Notes: a model not told the origin generated them from the letters alone. Shown: positions 1-6,840, counted from the first letter of the stretch. The stretch is 19,386 bases of DNA from a bacterium (GCA_030685015.1 JAUXWS010000038.1:1-19386); one strand, 5' to 3'. Made by a program: numbers and translations.

Positions 1-73
1 AGGTCCGATGGGAAGCCGGGAACTCGATATCGATATCGATATCGATATCGACGGTGATTCCGATAGCGATGGG
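1..73. repeat. Partial hexamer inverted-repeat element (spacer plus right arm)
   Basis: The window opens inside an element. Positions 1-23 are the conserved spacer starting AGGTCCGATGGGAA. From 24 a right arm of TCGATA hexamers follows; 24-51 is a perfect 28-nt palindrome of alternating CGATAT units. It degrades into CGATAGCGATGGG by position 73. Two further copies with the same spacer begin at 142 and about 259, so the left arm of this copy should lie just outside the window. The reading frames through it give only simple repeats (DIDIDI, SDSDSD) and are not genes. Confidence 0.8.
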
Positions 74-111
74 TCATTGACGGGCATCCAAACTACCCGG
101 CCACCGCGGCA

Positions 112-201
112 GGATCGGGATCGCTATCGGGATCGGGATCGAGGTCCGATGGGAACCCGAGAATTCGATAGCGATAGCGATAGCGATAGCGATAGCGATG
201 G
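112..201. repeat. Composite hexamer inverted-repeat element, copy 2
   Basis: The left arm (about 112-141) consists of ATCGGG and ATCGCT hexamers. The spacer (142-164) begins AGGTCCGATGGGAA. The right arm (about 165-201) consists of CGATAG hexamers. The right arm is the imperfect reverse complement of the left: ATCG matches in every hexamer and the two intervening bases vary. A single strand could therefore fold into a long imperfect hairpin with a loop of about 23 nt. The same design appears at 1-73, 223-312 and 2733-2820. Confidence 0.8.
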
Positions 202-222
202 ATCGCGCGGGGCGCTTGGTGT

Positions 223-312
223 CATCGCGATCGGGATCGCTATCGGGATCGGGATCGAAGTCCGATGGGAAGCCGAGCACTCGAAAGCGATAGCGATACC
301 GATAGCGATGGG
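223..312. repeat. Composite hexamer inverted-repeat element, copy 3
   Basis: The left arm (about 223-258) is made of ATCGGG/ATCGCT hexamers. The spacer (about 259-280) starts AGTCCGATGGGAAGCCGAG, nearly identical to those at 1 and 142. The right arm (about 281-312) contains CGATAG and CGATAC hexamers and ends in GCGATGGG. The start-to-start spacing of the spacers is 141 and about 117 nt, so the copies sit in loose tandem. No coding potential is evident. Confidence 0.8.
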
Positions 313-358
313 TTGTCGACGAGCTTCACATCTTGCCAGCCACCGCGGCACAGAGTCG

Positions 359-389
359 AAGCGCCCCGCACGGATCGCGCGGGGCGCTT
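359..389. terminator. Perfect 11-bp GC hairpin, terminator-like
   Basis: AAGCGCCCCGC (359-369) is the exact reverse complement of GCGGGGCGCTT (379-389), with a 9-nt loop. It lies 43 bases beyond the stop of the minus-strand barrel gene at 432, so it could end that transcript. Only two T residues follow the stem on either strand, so a classical rho-independent U-tract is lacking. A 19-base stretch covering part of the loop and the right arm (372-390) is duplicated exactly at 200-218, inside the repeat cluster. Confidence 0.5.
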
Positions 390-398
390 GACAAACAT

Positions 399-420
399 TC
401 GATATCGATATCGATATCGA
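399..420. repeat. Isolated TCGATA hexamer array
   Basis: A 22-nt perfect palindrome of three TCGATA units plus TCGA, immediately downstream of the terminator-like hairpin and 11 bases beyond the end of the minus-strand barrel gene. It matches the right-arm array at 24-51 in sequence but lacks the conserved spacer and a left arm. Confidence 0.75.
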
Positions 421-431
421 CTCTGGGGGAC

Positions 432-974
432 CTACATGCCCATGCCCAGCACGAGGCTGTAGGTGAAGCCGCCCGTGGCCACGTCGGTGCCGCCGAAGTC
501 GGCCGTGGCGCTGCTGAAGCGCAGGTCCAGACCCACCTTGAACATCTCACCGAGGGGATACATGGCGCCGCCGTTCAGGGCGAAGCCGATGCCGCTCTCG
601 GTCTCGTCCCAATCGCCGCCGGGTCCATCGTATTTCGATGTGGCGGAGATGAAGGCCAGGCCGCCCTGGGCGTAGAGCTGGATTTTCTCGCCCATGGGGA
701 AGTACTTGCGCAAGCCCAGGCCGATCTCCATGGTGCCGCCCTCCAGGTCGCCGTCGGAGCCGTTGGTGGCGATGACGTCGGCCGCCAGGTTGAAGGGCAG
801 GGTGCCCAGGCCCATGTCGAAGTGCAGGCCCACGGCCAATTGGGAGTCAATGTCGCCCCAATCGTCGGAATCCAGGCCCTTCTGGCCGATCTGGAAGGCG
901 TAGTTCATGCCGGCCGCCTTGGCCAGTCCCGCCGTGAGGCAGAGGACGCTCAAGGCGATGATCGAACGCTTCAT
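432..974 (-). CDS. Small outer-membrane beta-barrel protein
   Basis: A 180-residue exported protein. The signal peptide is about residues 1-20 (MKRSIIALSVLCLTAGLAKA, cleavage probably after AKA). The mature part shows alternating polar and hydrophobic strands rich in Gly and aromatics, as in eight-stranded OmpW/OmpA-like barrels (outer membrane protein beta-barrel families). Examples are LRKYFPMGEKIQLYAQGGLAF and GLDLRFSSA. The start is supported by AAGGAGG about 5 nt upstream. It aligns along its length with the C-terminal half of the protein encoded at 1059-2111: both have a G-x-K-x-L-x-x-x-D-W segment, an LH-x-D-x-x-LG segment and a PLG...GLD-x-R-x-SSA segment. The 84-nt gap to that upstream gene suggests co-transcription. 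The specific function is unknown. Confidence 0.75.
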   Translation of the reverse strand: MKRSIIALSVLCLTAGLAKAAGMNYAFQIGQKGLDSDDWGDIDSQLAVGLHFDMGLGTLPFNLAADVIATNGSDGDLEGGTMEIGLGLRKYFPMGEKIQLYAQGGLAFISATSKYDGPGGDWDETESGIGFALNGGAMYPLGEMFKVGLDLRFSSATADFGGTDVATGGFTYSLVLGMGM

Positions 975-1058
975 GGTGCCTCCTTGTCGTTGACACGTGA
1001 TGGGACGCCACCCTCGTGGGGCCCCGTTGTTGTTGAATCCCGCAGCGACGCAGGCGCT

Positions 1059-2111
1059 CTACCAGGTGAAGCCCGCGGCCAGGCTGAGCATGGATCCGCC
1101 GGCGGCCACCTTGAAATCGTCCAGATCGTCGTCGTCCGGCTTGAGCACCACCTTGGCCGAACTCATCCGGTAGTCGAGTCCCAGGAAGAGCGGCCCCAAG
1201 GGCACCACCAGACCGGCGTCCAGCACCAGCCCCGCGCCCAACCCCTGCCACTTGGCCTCGTCCACCACTTCGAAGCCAGCCGAGACAAAGCCAAAGCCCA
1301 CCCCCGCATAGGGGCGGACCGGAGAATCAGACTTGGTCAGGTAGTAGCGCAAAGCACCCGACAACTCCGCCGTGCTGCCTGAGACATCATAGCCGAACAA
1401 CTCGTCCTCCTTGGCGCTGCCCAGCAGGTCGAGGGCAAAGGAGAGGGAGGGCGAGCCCAGGGGCACGTCCAGATGCAGGGCGAACATCGTCTGCTTCTCC
1501 AGCGGCTCCCAGTCCTCCTTCTTGAGCGACTTGCTCCCCAGCTGGAGGGCCAGGTAGCTGCGGGGCCTCGCGGTCGGGAGGGTGGTCCGCACCTGGGGCC
1601 GGACCTGGATCTGGTCCTGGCGGGGCGTCTCCGCCGAGGGCTGGGCAGCCGGCGACGATTCGATGGCCTGGACGGGGGCCGGTACAGCCTGCCGCACGGG
1701 CTGGGCCTGACCGTCCGGCCTGTCCAGCTGCAGCCGGCGCTGCTCCGATTCAATGGCCCGCGTCATCTGCTCATCGTCCAGCTTGACCGACACCTTGTAG
1801 TAGATGGTACGGCCGTCCACGCGGTGCTCCAGCACTTTTTTCTGCTTGACGACGGCGGCGGCCAGGGTGTTGACCAGATCCTCGCGCAGCTCGTAGTTCT
1901 CGATGGCGGTGGTGGAAGCGACGAAGAGGGCGCACTGCTCGATGGCCGCCCGCAGGGCCATGTTCTCGCAGCGCTGCTTGGCCTGCATGATGCTCTCGTT
2001 GTCGCCGTAAGTGTATTCGTACTCGCCGATGCTCTCACACATCTCGGCGGACAGCGGACGTCCCGCCGCCGCCAGGAGCAGAGCCAGAACCAGCCAGGTC
2101 GCCATTCTCAT
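1059..2111 (-). CDS. LPP20/FlgT-N-like domain fused to outer-membrane barrel
   Basis: 350 residues. A signal peptide covers about residues 1-22 (cleavage after PLSA). Residues about 25-120 have the A-x-x-x-A-L-R-x-A-I-E-x-C pattern, a run of hydrophobic V/L residues and a final YYKVSVKLDDEQ strand. This resembles the small periplasmic LPP20-like or FlgT N-terminal fold, although overall similarity is only motif-level. A Pro/Gln-rich linker spans about 130-185. Residues about 186-350 form a beta-barrel domain ending in an aromatic (AAGFTW), the usual C-terminal signal for BAM insertion. This barrel is paralogous to the adjacent protein at 432-974. The start is supported by GAGGAGAG 5-10 nt upstream. 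The linker and N-terminal domain would lie in the periplasm. The exact role is unknown. Confidence 0.7.
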   Translation of the reverse strand: MRMATWLVLALLLAAAGRPLSAEMCESIGEYEYTYGDNESIMQAKQRCENMALRAAIEQCALFVASTTAIENYELREDLVNTLAAAVVKQKKVLEHRVDGRTIYYKVSVKLDDEQMTRAIESEQRRLQLDRPDGQAQPVRQAVPAPVQAIESSPAAQPSAETPRQDQIQVRPQVRTTLPTARPRSYLALQLGSKSLKKEDWEPLEKQTMFALHLDVPLGSPSLSFALDLLGSAKEDELFGYDVSGSTAELSGALRYYLTKSDSPVRPYAGVGFGFVSAGFEVVDEAKWQGLGAGLVLDAGLVVPLGPLFLGLDYRMSSAKVVLKPDDDDLDDFKVAAGGSMLSLAAGFTW

Positions 2112-2241
2112 CGTGCTCTCCTCAGTTGCGCGGTCGCGGGGCGGACCGTGCGTGACGCTGCGGCAAGCGCCGACCGGACTGTGGACCGGTGGGCCTGACC
2201 GGACCCAAGTTCATGAAAGCCGGGCAACCATGCGACAGGGG

Positions 2242-2706
2242 TTAAAAGTCCAGTTGCAGGTAGACGACCCCGGGCAGGGGGTTCTGGTAGTAGGCGGGAA
2301 TGAGCCGGAAGCCCAGTTCCCGGTAGAGGGCAAGGGCCGCCTCCAGCCGCTCCAGGGTGTCCAGGCGCATGGCCCGGTAGCCCAGGCGCCGCGCCTCCGC
2401 CAGCAAGTCCAGGCAGAGGCGGCGGCCCAGGCCGCAGCCGCGGGCGATGGGCCGCACGTAGAGCCGCTTCATCTCGCAGACCCCGTCCCCCAGGTCCTTG
2501 AGGGCGATGCAGCCCGCCACGGCGCCCTCCACTTCACCCAGCAGCAGCAGACCGCGGGGCGGCCCGTAGGCGCCGGGCAAGGTCTCCAGTTCCTGCTGGA
2601 AGCCCTGGAAGCAGAGATCCTCGCCCAGATGATGGGCGTACTCGATGAAGAGCCCGCGGACCGTCTCCAGATCCTCCGGAAAGCGGGCGGGAGCGATGAT
2701 GCCCAT
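2242..2706 (-). CDS. GNAT family N-acetyltransferase
   Basis: A 154-residue cytoplasmic enzyme of the Gcn5-related fold that transfers an acetyl group from acetyl-CoA to an amine; the substrate is not predictable. The acetyl-CoA pyrophosphate-binding motif A is clear at residues about 82-98 (LYVRPIARGCGLGRRL, pattern R-x-x-G-x-G). It is preceded by the beta-strand CEMKRLYV and followed by motif B (ALALYRELGFR). The N-terminal segment EYAHHLGEDLCFQGFQQEL and the C-terminal YYQNPLPGVVYLQLDF are typical of a common bacterial GNAT subgroup, and the length is normal. GGGAGAGA upstream supports the start. It lies between the barrel genes and the two-component system. A hexamer repeat element is just upstream of its start, so any promoter is within or beside that repeat. 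Confidence 0.85.
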   Translation of the reverse strand: MGIIAPARFPEDLETVRGLFIEYAHHLGEDLCFQGFQQELETLPGAYGPPRGLLLLGEVEGAVAGCIALKDLGDGVCEMKRLYVRPIARGCGLGRRLCLDLLAEARRLGYRAMRLDTLERLEAALALYRELGFRLIPAYYQNPLPGVVYLQLDF

Positions 2707-2732
2707 GCAATCTCTCCCAACATGTGGCAGTC

Positions 2733-2820
2733 AATCGGTATCGCTATCGGGATCGCTATCGGGATCGACCCATGACCATGGTCGAGCTGTGTTTCGATAT
2801 CGATATCGAATTCGATTTCG
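2733..2820. repeat. Composite hexamer inverted-repeat element, copy 4
   Basis: The left arm (about 2733-2768) is made of ATCGGT/ATCGCT/ATCGGG hexamers. The spacer is about 24 nt (2769-2791) and contains a 10-bp palindrome GACCATGGTC at 2774-2783. The right arm (about 2792-2820) is TTCGATATCGATATCGAATT and onward. The architecture is the same as in the 1-313 cluster, but the spacer sequence is different. It fills the gap between the response-regulator stop (2837) and the GNAT start (2706), both minus strand, where a folded transcript could act as a processing or termination structure. Confidence 0.75.
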
Positions 2821-2836
2821 GTCCCAATCGCGATGG

Positions 2837-4171
2837 TCACTCCTCCAGCTTCCGGTAGAGGCTGGAGAGCGAGATCTCCAGCCGCTGGGCCGCCAGGGGT
2901 TTGTCCCCGCCCGCCAGCTCGATCTGGCGCAGGATGTGGCGGCGCTCGAACTGGTGGACCGCCTCCTTCAGGGCGTCGGGCAGGCCCTCGTCCTCGCTGC
3001 GCGTCACCAGCTGGCTGCTCAAGTGCTCGGGGAGCAGGGTGTCGCCGTCGCAGAAGATCATGGCCCGCTCCACGGCGTTCTCCAGCTCGCGCACGTTGCC
3101 GCGCCAGCGATGGCGCCGGAAGAGGCGGAGCACCTCGGGGGAGGCGGCGCGCACCGGCTTTTTCATGTCGCGGCTGTGCTTGCGGATGAAGTGCTCGACG
3201 AGGGGCGGGATGTCCTCCTCCCGCTCGGAGAGGGCGGGCAGGCGGATCTCCACCACGTTGAGGCGGTAGTAGAGGTCCTGCCGGAACTGGCCCCGCTCCA
3301 CCATCTCCTCCAGGTTGCGGTTGGTGGCGGCGATGAGGCGCAGGTCGAGGGGCTGGGGGTCGATCGCCCCCACCGGCTGCACCTCGCGCTCCTCGATGGC
3401 GCGCAGCAGCTTCACCTGCAGGTGGAGGGGCACCTCGCTGATCTCGTCGAGAAAAAGAGTGCCGCCCTGGGCGGCGTTCATGAGGCCCTCCTTGTTGCGG
3501 ATCGCCCCTGTGAAGGAGCCCTTGCGGTGTCCGAAGAGCTCGCTCTCGAGCAGGGTCTCGGGGACGGCGGCCAGGTTGATCGCCACGAAGCGGCCCTCGC
3601 GGCGGGGACTGCGGGCGTGGATGGCCCGCGCCACCAGCTCCTTGCCCGTTCCGCTGGGACCCAGGATGAGGACGGTGCCCTCGCTGGCCGCCACCGTGTC
3701 CAGGGTGCGCAGCACCTCCTGCATCACCTCGCTGCGCGCCACGATGTGGCGGTCCGGCTCCTTGAGGTGCAGCTGGCGCTTGAGCAGCTGGTTCTCGCGC
3801 TGGATCTCCCGCAGTTCGGCCAGGCGGCGCACGCGCAGCTCCAGCTCTTCGTATTCCAATGGCTTGAGCAGGTAGTCGGCCGCGCCCCGGCGCAGGGCCT
3901 CGATCGCATTCTCGACGCTGGCATAGGCGGTGAGGACGATGACGAGGGTGCCCGGGTGGTCGGTCTGGACGCGCTCGAGCAGCTCGAGGCCGTCCAGCCC
4001 CGGCATGCGCAGGTCGGTGATGACGAGGTCCGCCTCCTCCTCGTCCAGCAGGGCGAGGGCGCGGCGGCCGTCGGCGGCGGCCCGCACGCGGTGTCCCCGC
4101 TGCGCCAGGAAGGCGCGCAGATCCTCGCGCAGGATGGGCTCGTCGTCAACGACCAGGATGTTCAGGTGCAT
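2837..4171 (-). CDS. NtrC-family sigma-54-dependent response regulator
   Basis: 444 residues with the full three-domain layout. The receiver domain (about 3-120) has acidic pocket D9-D10, phosphoacceptor D53, T81 and K103. The AAA+ sigma-54 interaction domain (about 142-375) has Walker A GPSGTGKE at 171-178, the sigma-54 contact loop GSFTGA at 218-223 and Walker B GGTLFLDEI at 236-244. A Fis-type helix-turn-helix is at the C-terminus (FERRHILRQIELAGGDKPLA to SLSSLYRKLEE). It should hydrolyse ATP to open sigma-54 promoters once phosphorylated by the kinase encoded just upstream. Its start overlaps the kinase stop by 26 nt, implying translational coupling. The contact loop has Ser in place of the usual Ala of GAFTGA. 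The target genes are not evident. Confidence 0.95.
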   Translation of the reverse strand: MHLNILVVDDEPILREDLRAFLAQRGHRVRAAADGRRALALLDEEEADLVITDLRMPGLDGLELLERVQTDHPGTLVIVLTAYASVENAIEALRRGAADYLLKPLEYEELELRVRRLAELREIQRENQLLKRQLHLKEPDRHIVARSEVMQEVLRTLDTVAASEGTVLILGPSGTGKELVARAIHARSPRREGRFVAINLAAVPETLLESELFGHRKGSFTGAIRNKEGLMNAAQGGTLFLDEISEVPLHLQVKLLRAIEEREVQPVGAIDPQPLDLRLIAATNRNLEEMVERGQFRQDLYYRLNVVEIRLPALSEREEDIPPLVEHFIRKHSRDMKKPVRAASPEVLRLFRRHRWRGNVRELENAVERAMIFCDGDTLLPEHLSSQLVTRSEDEGLPDALKEAVHQFERRHILRQIELAGGDKPLAAQRLEISLSSLYRKLEE

Positions 4172-4901
4172 GGGAGATCCTTGTGCGAAGGGTGAAGACG
4201 CTGCCCTGGCCCTCCACGCTGTCCACCGTCAGTTCGCCGGGCAGGGTCTCGACGATGCCGCGGCAGATCCACAGCCCCAGGCCCGTGCCCCGTCCCGGCT
4301 CCTTGGTCGTGAAGAAGGGATCGAAAATGCGCTCCAGGTCGGCGGCGGGAATGCCGCGGCCGTTGTCCTCCACGCTGAACTCGGCGTGGTCCCCGACACG
4401 GCGGCTATGCACGCGCACCGCCCGCCAGGGCCGCCCCTCGGTGGCGTCGATGGCATTCTGGAACAGGTTGAGAAAGACCTGCTGCAGCAGGTGGGGCACC
4501 ACCGCGGCGGGGGGCAGGCGGTCGTCCAGCTCCATGGTGAGGTCCACGCCCCGCGCCCGGGGCTCGAAGCGCATGAGGCGGGCGGCGTCGCGGACCAGTT
4601 CGTTCAGGTCGGTCAGGCGGCGGTTCTCGGTGGAGGGCCGGGAGTACTCCACCAGCTGGCGGATGATGGCCGTGATCCGCCCCACTTGCTCCTTGACCAG
4701 TTGCAGTCGCTCGCGGGCCGCCTCGTCGATGGTCTGGGCGAGGAGGGTCTGCACGATGCTGGAGATGGCGGCCAGCGGGTTGCCCACCTCGTGGGCGATC
4801 CCCGCCGCCATCTTGCCCAGCTGCGACAAGCGCTCGCTGTGCTCCAGCACGGCCCGCAGGCGGTCGGTCTCGTCGCCCTGGACCGGCCTCGTCTCCCTCA
4901 T
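4146..4901 (-). CDS. NtrB-like cytoplasmic sensor histidine kinase
   Basis: 251 residues from the ATG at 4901. That start is chosen because AAGGAGGAG sits 2-10 nt upstream and the frame upstream reads as non-protein-like sequence. HisKA domain: H37 in AGIAHEVGNPLAAISS. HATPase_c domain: N-box N149 (LFQNAIDA), G1 box DNGRGI 179-184, F-box DPFFTTKEPG, G2 box GRGTGLGL 203-210. There are no transmembrane segments and no PAS or GAF sensor; only about 25 residues of coiled-coil-like sequence precede the His box. It must therefore be a soluble kinase that senses through a partner or through its N-terminal helix. It is the cognate partner of the overlapping sigma-54 regulator gene. Confidence 0.93.
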   Translation of the reverse strand: MRETRPVQGDETDRLRAVLEHSERLSQLGKMAAGIAHEVGNPLAAISSIVQTLLAQTIDEAARERLQLVKEQVGRITAIIRQLVEYSRPSTENRRLTDLNELVRDAARLMRFEPRARGVDLTMELDDRLPPAAVVPHLLQQVFLNLFQNAIDATEGRPWRAVRVHSRRVGDHAEFSVEDNGRGIPAADLERIFDPFFTTKEPGRGTGLGLWICRGIVETLPGELTVDSVEGQGSVFTLRTRISHAPEHPGR

Positions 4902-4903
4902 CG

Positions 4904-4912
4904 CTCCTCCTT
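4904..4912 (-). promoter_or_regulatory. Strong ribosome binding site fixing the kinase start
   Basis: On the minus strand AAGGAGGAG lies immediately before GC and the ATG at 4901. It is near-perfect to the anti-Shine-Dalgarno and places the kinase start 54 codons inside the longest open frame. Confidence 0.8.
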
Positions 4913-5127
4913 GACCGGATGCTCCCGGCGGTGGACAAGGTAGCACCCCTCCCCCCATCACCCTCCTCATGTCCGGCCAGGGAGCCTGGAGCCCCGCCCG
5001 GGCACAGGTCCCGCGCTGGCGGCGCTGCCCAGGAGCCCACTCCCCGTGACAATTGCCTGACAAGCCCGGTGGGGCCAGCCCCTAGTTTGGGCCACCGCCG
5101 AGACAGGCATCCACAGAAAGGGATCCC

Positions 5128-6810
5128 ATGATCCGAGTCTCCCTTCCCAGGCCGCTGCCGGTCCTGGTCCTGGCGCTGGCTCTCCTGCTGCCCGCCCTGG
5201 TCCCGGTCCTCCAGGCCGCCACCCTCTCCAGTGATTCCTTTGCCCGCATGGCCGTGCTGGAGCGCGGCCGCCACAAGCCGATGGACTCCTACGCCTGGGA
5301 GAGCGTCCGCAGCATCCACGGCAAGTCCCACTACAAGGGGGAGAACGGCCGCCGCTGGGAGGCCACCGACCTCATCCTCGACATCGCCGCACGGCCGGAG
5401 TACTGGCGCGGCCAGAAGCTGGTGCGCATCGACTACTTCGAGCTGAAGGAGAGGCTGGGCTTCCCCAAGGGGGAGAAGCACTTCACCTTCGACCAGGTGG
5501 TGTCCGCCCCCGCCCTGGGCGCCCTCTTCGACGAGGCACGCCGCCTCAACGCCGACGCCTCCGCCGCCACCAAGCTCTCCACGGAGACGCAGAGCCTCTA
5601 CGGGCGCCTGGTCTTGCTTGACGAGCTGCTCTCCGGCGCCGGCTTCCGGCTCATCCCCCATCCCCAGGACGCCACGGCGCCCTGGGCCAGCCCGCTGGAG
5701 GCCGGCCTGGAGCCCGCCCAGGCGTGGCAGCAGCTGCTGGCGGGCTGGGCCGCCCAGGACGCCCACGCCTACAGCGAGGGCCTCAGCGCCCTGCAGACCA
5801 TCGTGCGACGCACGGCGGGGCCGGACTACCCCACCGCCGCCACCCTCGACCGCGAGGTGGGCTACAACCGCATGCAACCCTTCCACAAGGCCTGGCTGCT
5901 TTACCTCGTCCTGGCCCTGACCAGCCTGCTGGCGGCCGCGCTGGCCCCCTTCAGCCTGTCGGAGATGATCAAGAAGGGGCTGGGCTGGGTGAACACCGGC
6001 CTTTTGCTGGCCGCCCTCGCTTTCCACACGGTCGGCCTCACCTACATCACCGTCATCACCGGACGGGCGCCCATCTCCAACCTCTTCGAGTCCATGGTCT
6101 TCATCATCTGGTCCACCATTTTGCTGGCGGCCATCTTCTATTTCATCTCGAAGCGCGAGAACTACCTGTTGGTGACGGCGGGCGTGCTGGGCACCATCGC
6201 CATGGGCTACGCCCTTGATTCCACCATCGACATCAGCATCAACCCCCTGGTTCCCGTGTTGCGCAGCTACTGGCTGAACATCCACGTCACGGTCATCACC
6301 TTCAGCTACGGCGCCTTCGCCGTGGCGGCCGGCCTGGGCCACGCCTACCTGTGGCGCTACCGCAAGCAGCCCCGCGACACGGCCGGCCTGGGCAAGATCG
6401 ACAAGCTCTCCTACCGCGTGCTGGGCATCGGCGTGATCACCCTCACGGCCGGCATCATCCTGGGCGCCGTCTGGGCCAATGAGAGCTGGGGCCGCTACTG
6501 GGGCTGGGATCCCAAGGAGACCTGGAGCCTCATCACCCTCCTCTTCTACGTGGCGCTCATCCACGGCCGCATGAACGGCTGGATCACCAAGCGCAACACG
6601 GCCGTCCTCAACATCGCCGGCCTGGCGGTGGTGCTCATGACCTACTTCGGCGTGAACTACTACCTGAGCGGCCTCCACAGCTATGCGACGGGCAATCCCG
6701 AGCCCTTCCCCGTCAAGCTGATGGTCTACGTGGCGGCGGAGATCGCCTTCGTGCTCTGGTGCGTGACGGCCGGGCGCCGCCGCGAGACGCAGGCCACCCA
6801 GACCGCCTGA
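5128..6810 (+). CDS. ccsA: System II cytochrome c assembly protein CcsA with periplasmic domain
   Basis: 560 residues. An N-terminal signal or anchor covers 1-30. A periplasmic domain of about 220 residues opens with FARMAVLERGRHKPMDSYA, the segment seen before CcsA in Bacteroidetes- and Planctomycetes-type proteins. From about 255 come several transmembrane helices of the CcsA/CcmF/CcmC family. The tryptophan-rich heme-handling WWD motif is WGRYWGWDPKETW at 454-466. The flanking candidate heme-ligand histidines are H386 (NIHV) and H517 (GLHSYA). With ResB (CcsB) it exports heme and attaches it to apocytochromes c. No ResB domain or gene is in the window. AAAGGGA precedes the start. It is divergent from the two-component genes across a 226-nt gap with no promoter I can defend. 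Confidence 0.88.
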   Translation: MIRVSLPRPLPVLVLALALLLPALVPVLQAATLSSDSFARMAVLERGRHKPMDSYAWESVRSIHGKSHYKGENGRRWEATDLILDIAARPEYWRGQKLVRIDYFELKERLGFPKGEKHFTFDQVVSAPALGALFDEARRLNADASAATKLSTETQSLYGRLVLLDELLSGAGFRLIPHPQDATAPWASPLEAGLEPAQAWQQLLAGWAAQDAHAYSEGLSALQTIVRRTAGPDYPTAATLDREVGYNRMQPFHKAWLLYLVLALTSLLAAALAPFSLSEMIKKGLGWVNTGLLLAALAFHTVGLTYITVITGRAPISNLFESMVFIIWSTILLAAIFYFISKRENYLLVTAGVLGTIAMGYALDSTIDISINPLVPVLRSYWLNIHVTVITFSYGAFAVAAGLGHAYLWRYRKQPRDTAGLGKIDKLSYRVLGIGVITLTAGIILGAVWANESWGRYWGWDPKETWSLITLLFYVALIHGRMNGWITKRNTAVLNIAGLAVVLMTYFGVNYYLSGLHSYATGNPEPFPVKLMVYVAAEIAFVLWCVTAGRRRETQATQTA

Positions 6811-6840
6811 GGGCCGGCGGCGGGTTTTCTACCTTTGCCC

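Noticed and set aside
1-425. CRISPR array
   Set aside because: The repeated units are hexamers with drifting bases, and the conserved part is the spacer between the arms. There are no direct repeats of 25-37 nt separated by unique spacers, and no cas gene.
8-550. Several open frames of 65-127 codons through the repeat cluster, such as DIDIDIDID and SDSDSDSD proteins
   Set aside because: Hexamer repeats contain no stop codons in several frames, so long frames arise automatically. No ribosome site or family resemblance was seen.
4902-5063. N-terminal extension of the histidine kinase from an ATG at 5063
   Set aside because: The extra 54 residues are Gly/Pro/Arg-rich without family similarity, and a near-perfect ribosome site places the start at 4901.
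5047-5063. Direct repeat TGACAA ... TGACAA as a regulator site in the divergent gap
   Set aside because: Six-base repeats 11 nt apart are common by chance, and no partner -10 element could be found on either strand.
4405-6678. 757-codon frame antisense to ccsA and the kinase region
   Set aside because: It is a shadow frame of GC-rich genes, rich in G, H, Q, A and V, and opposite strong, motif-confirmed genes.
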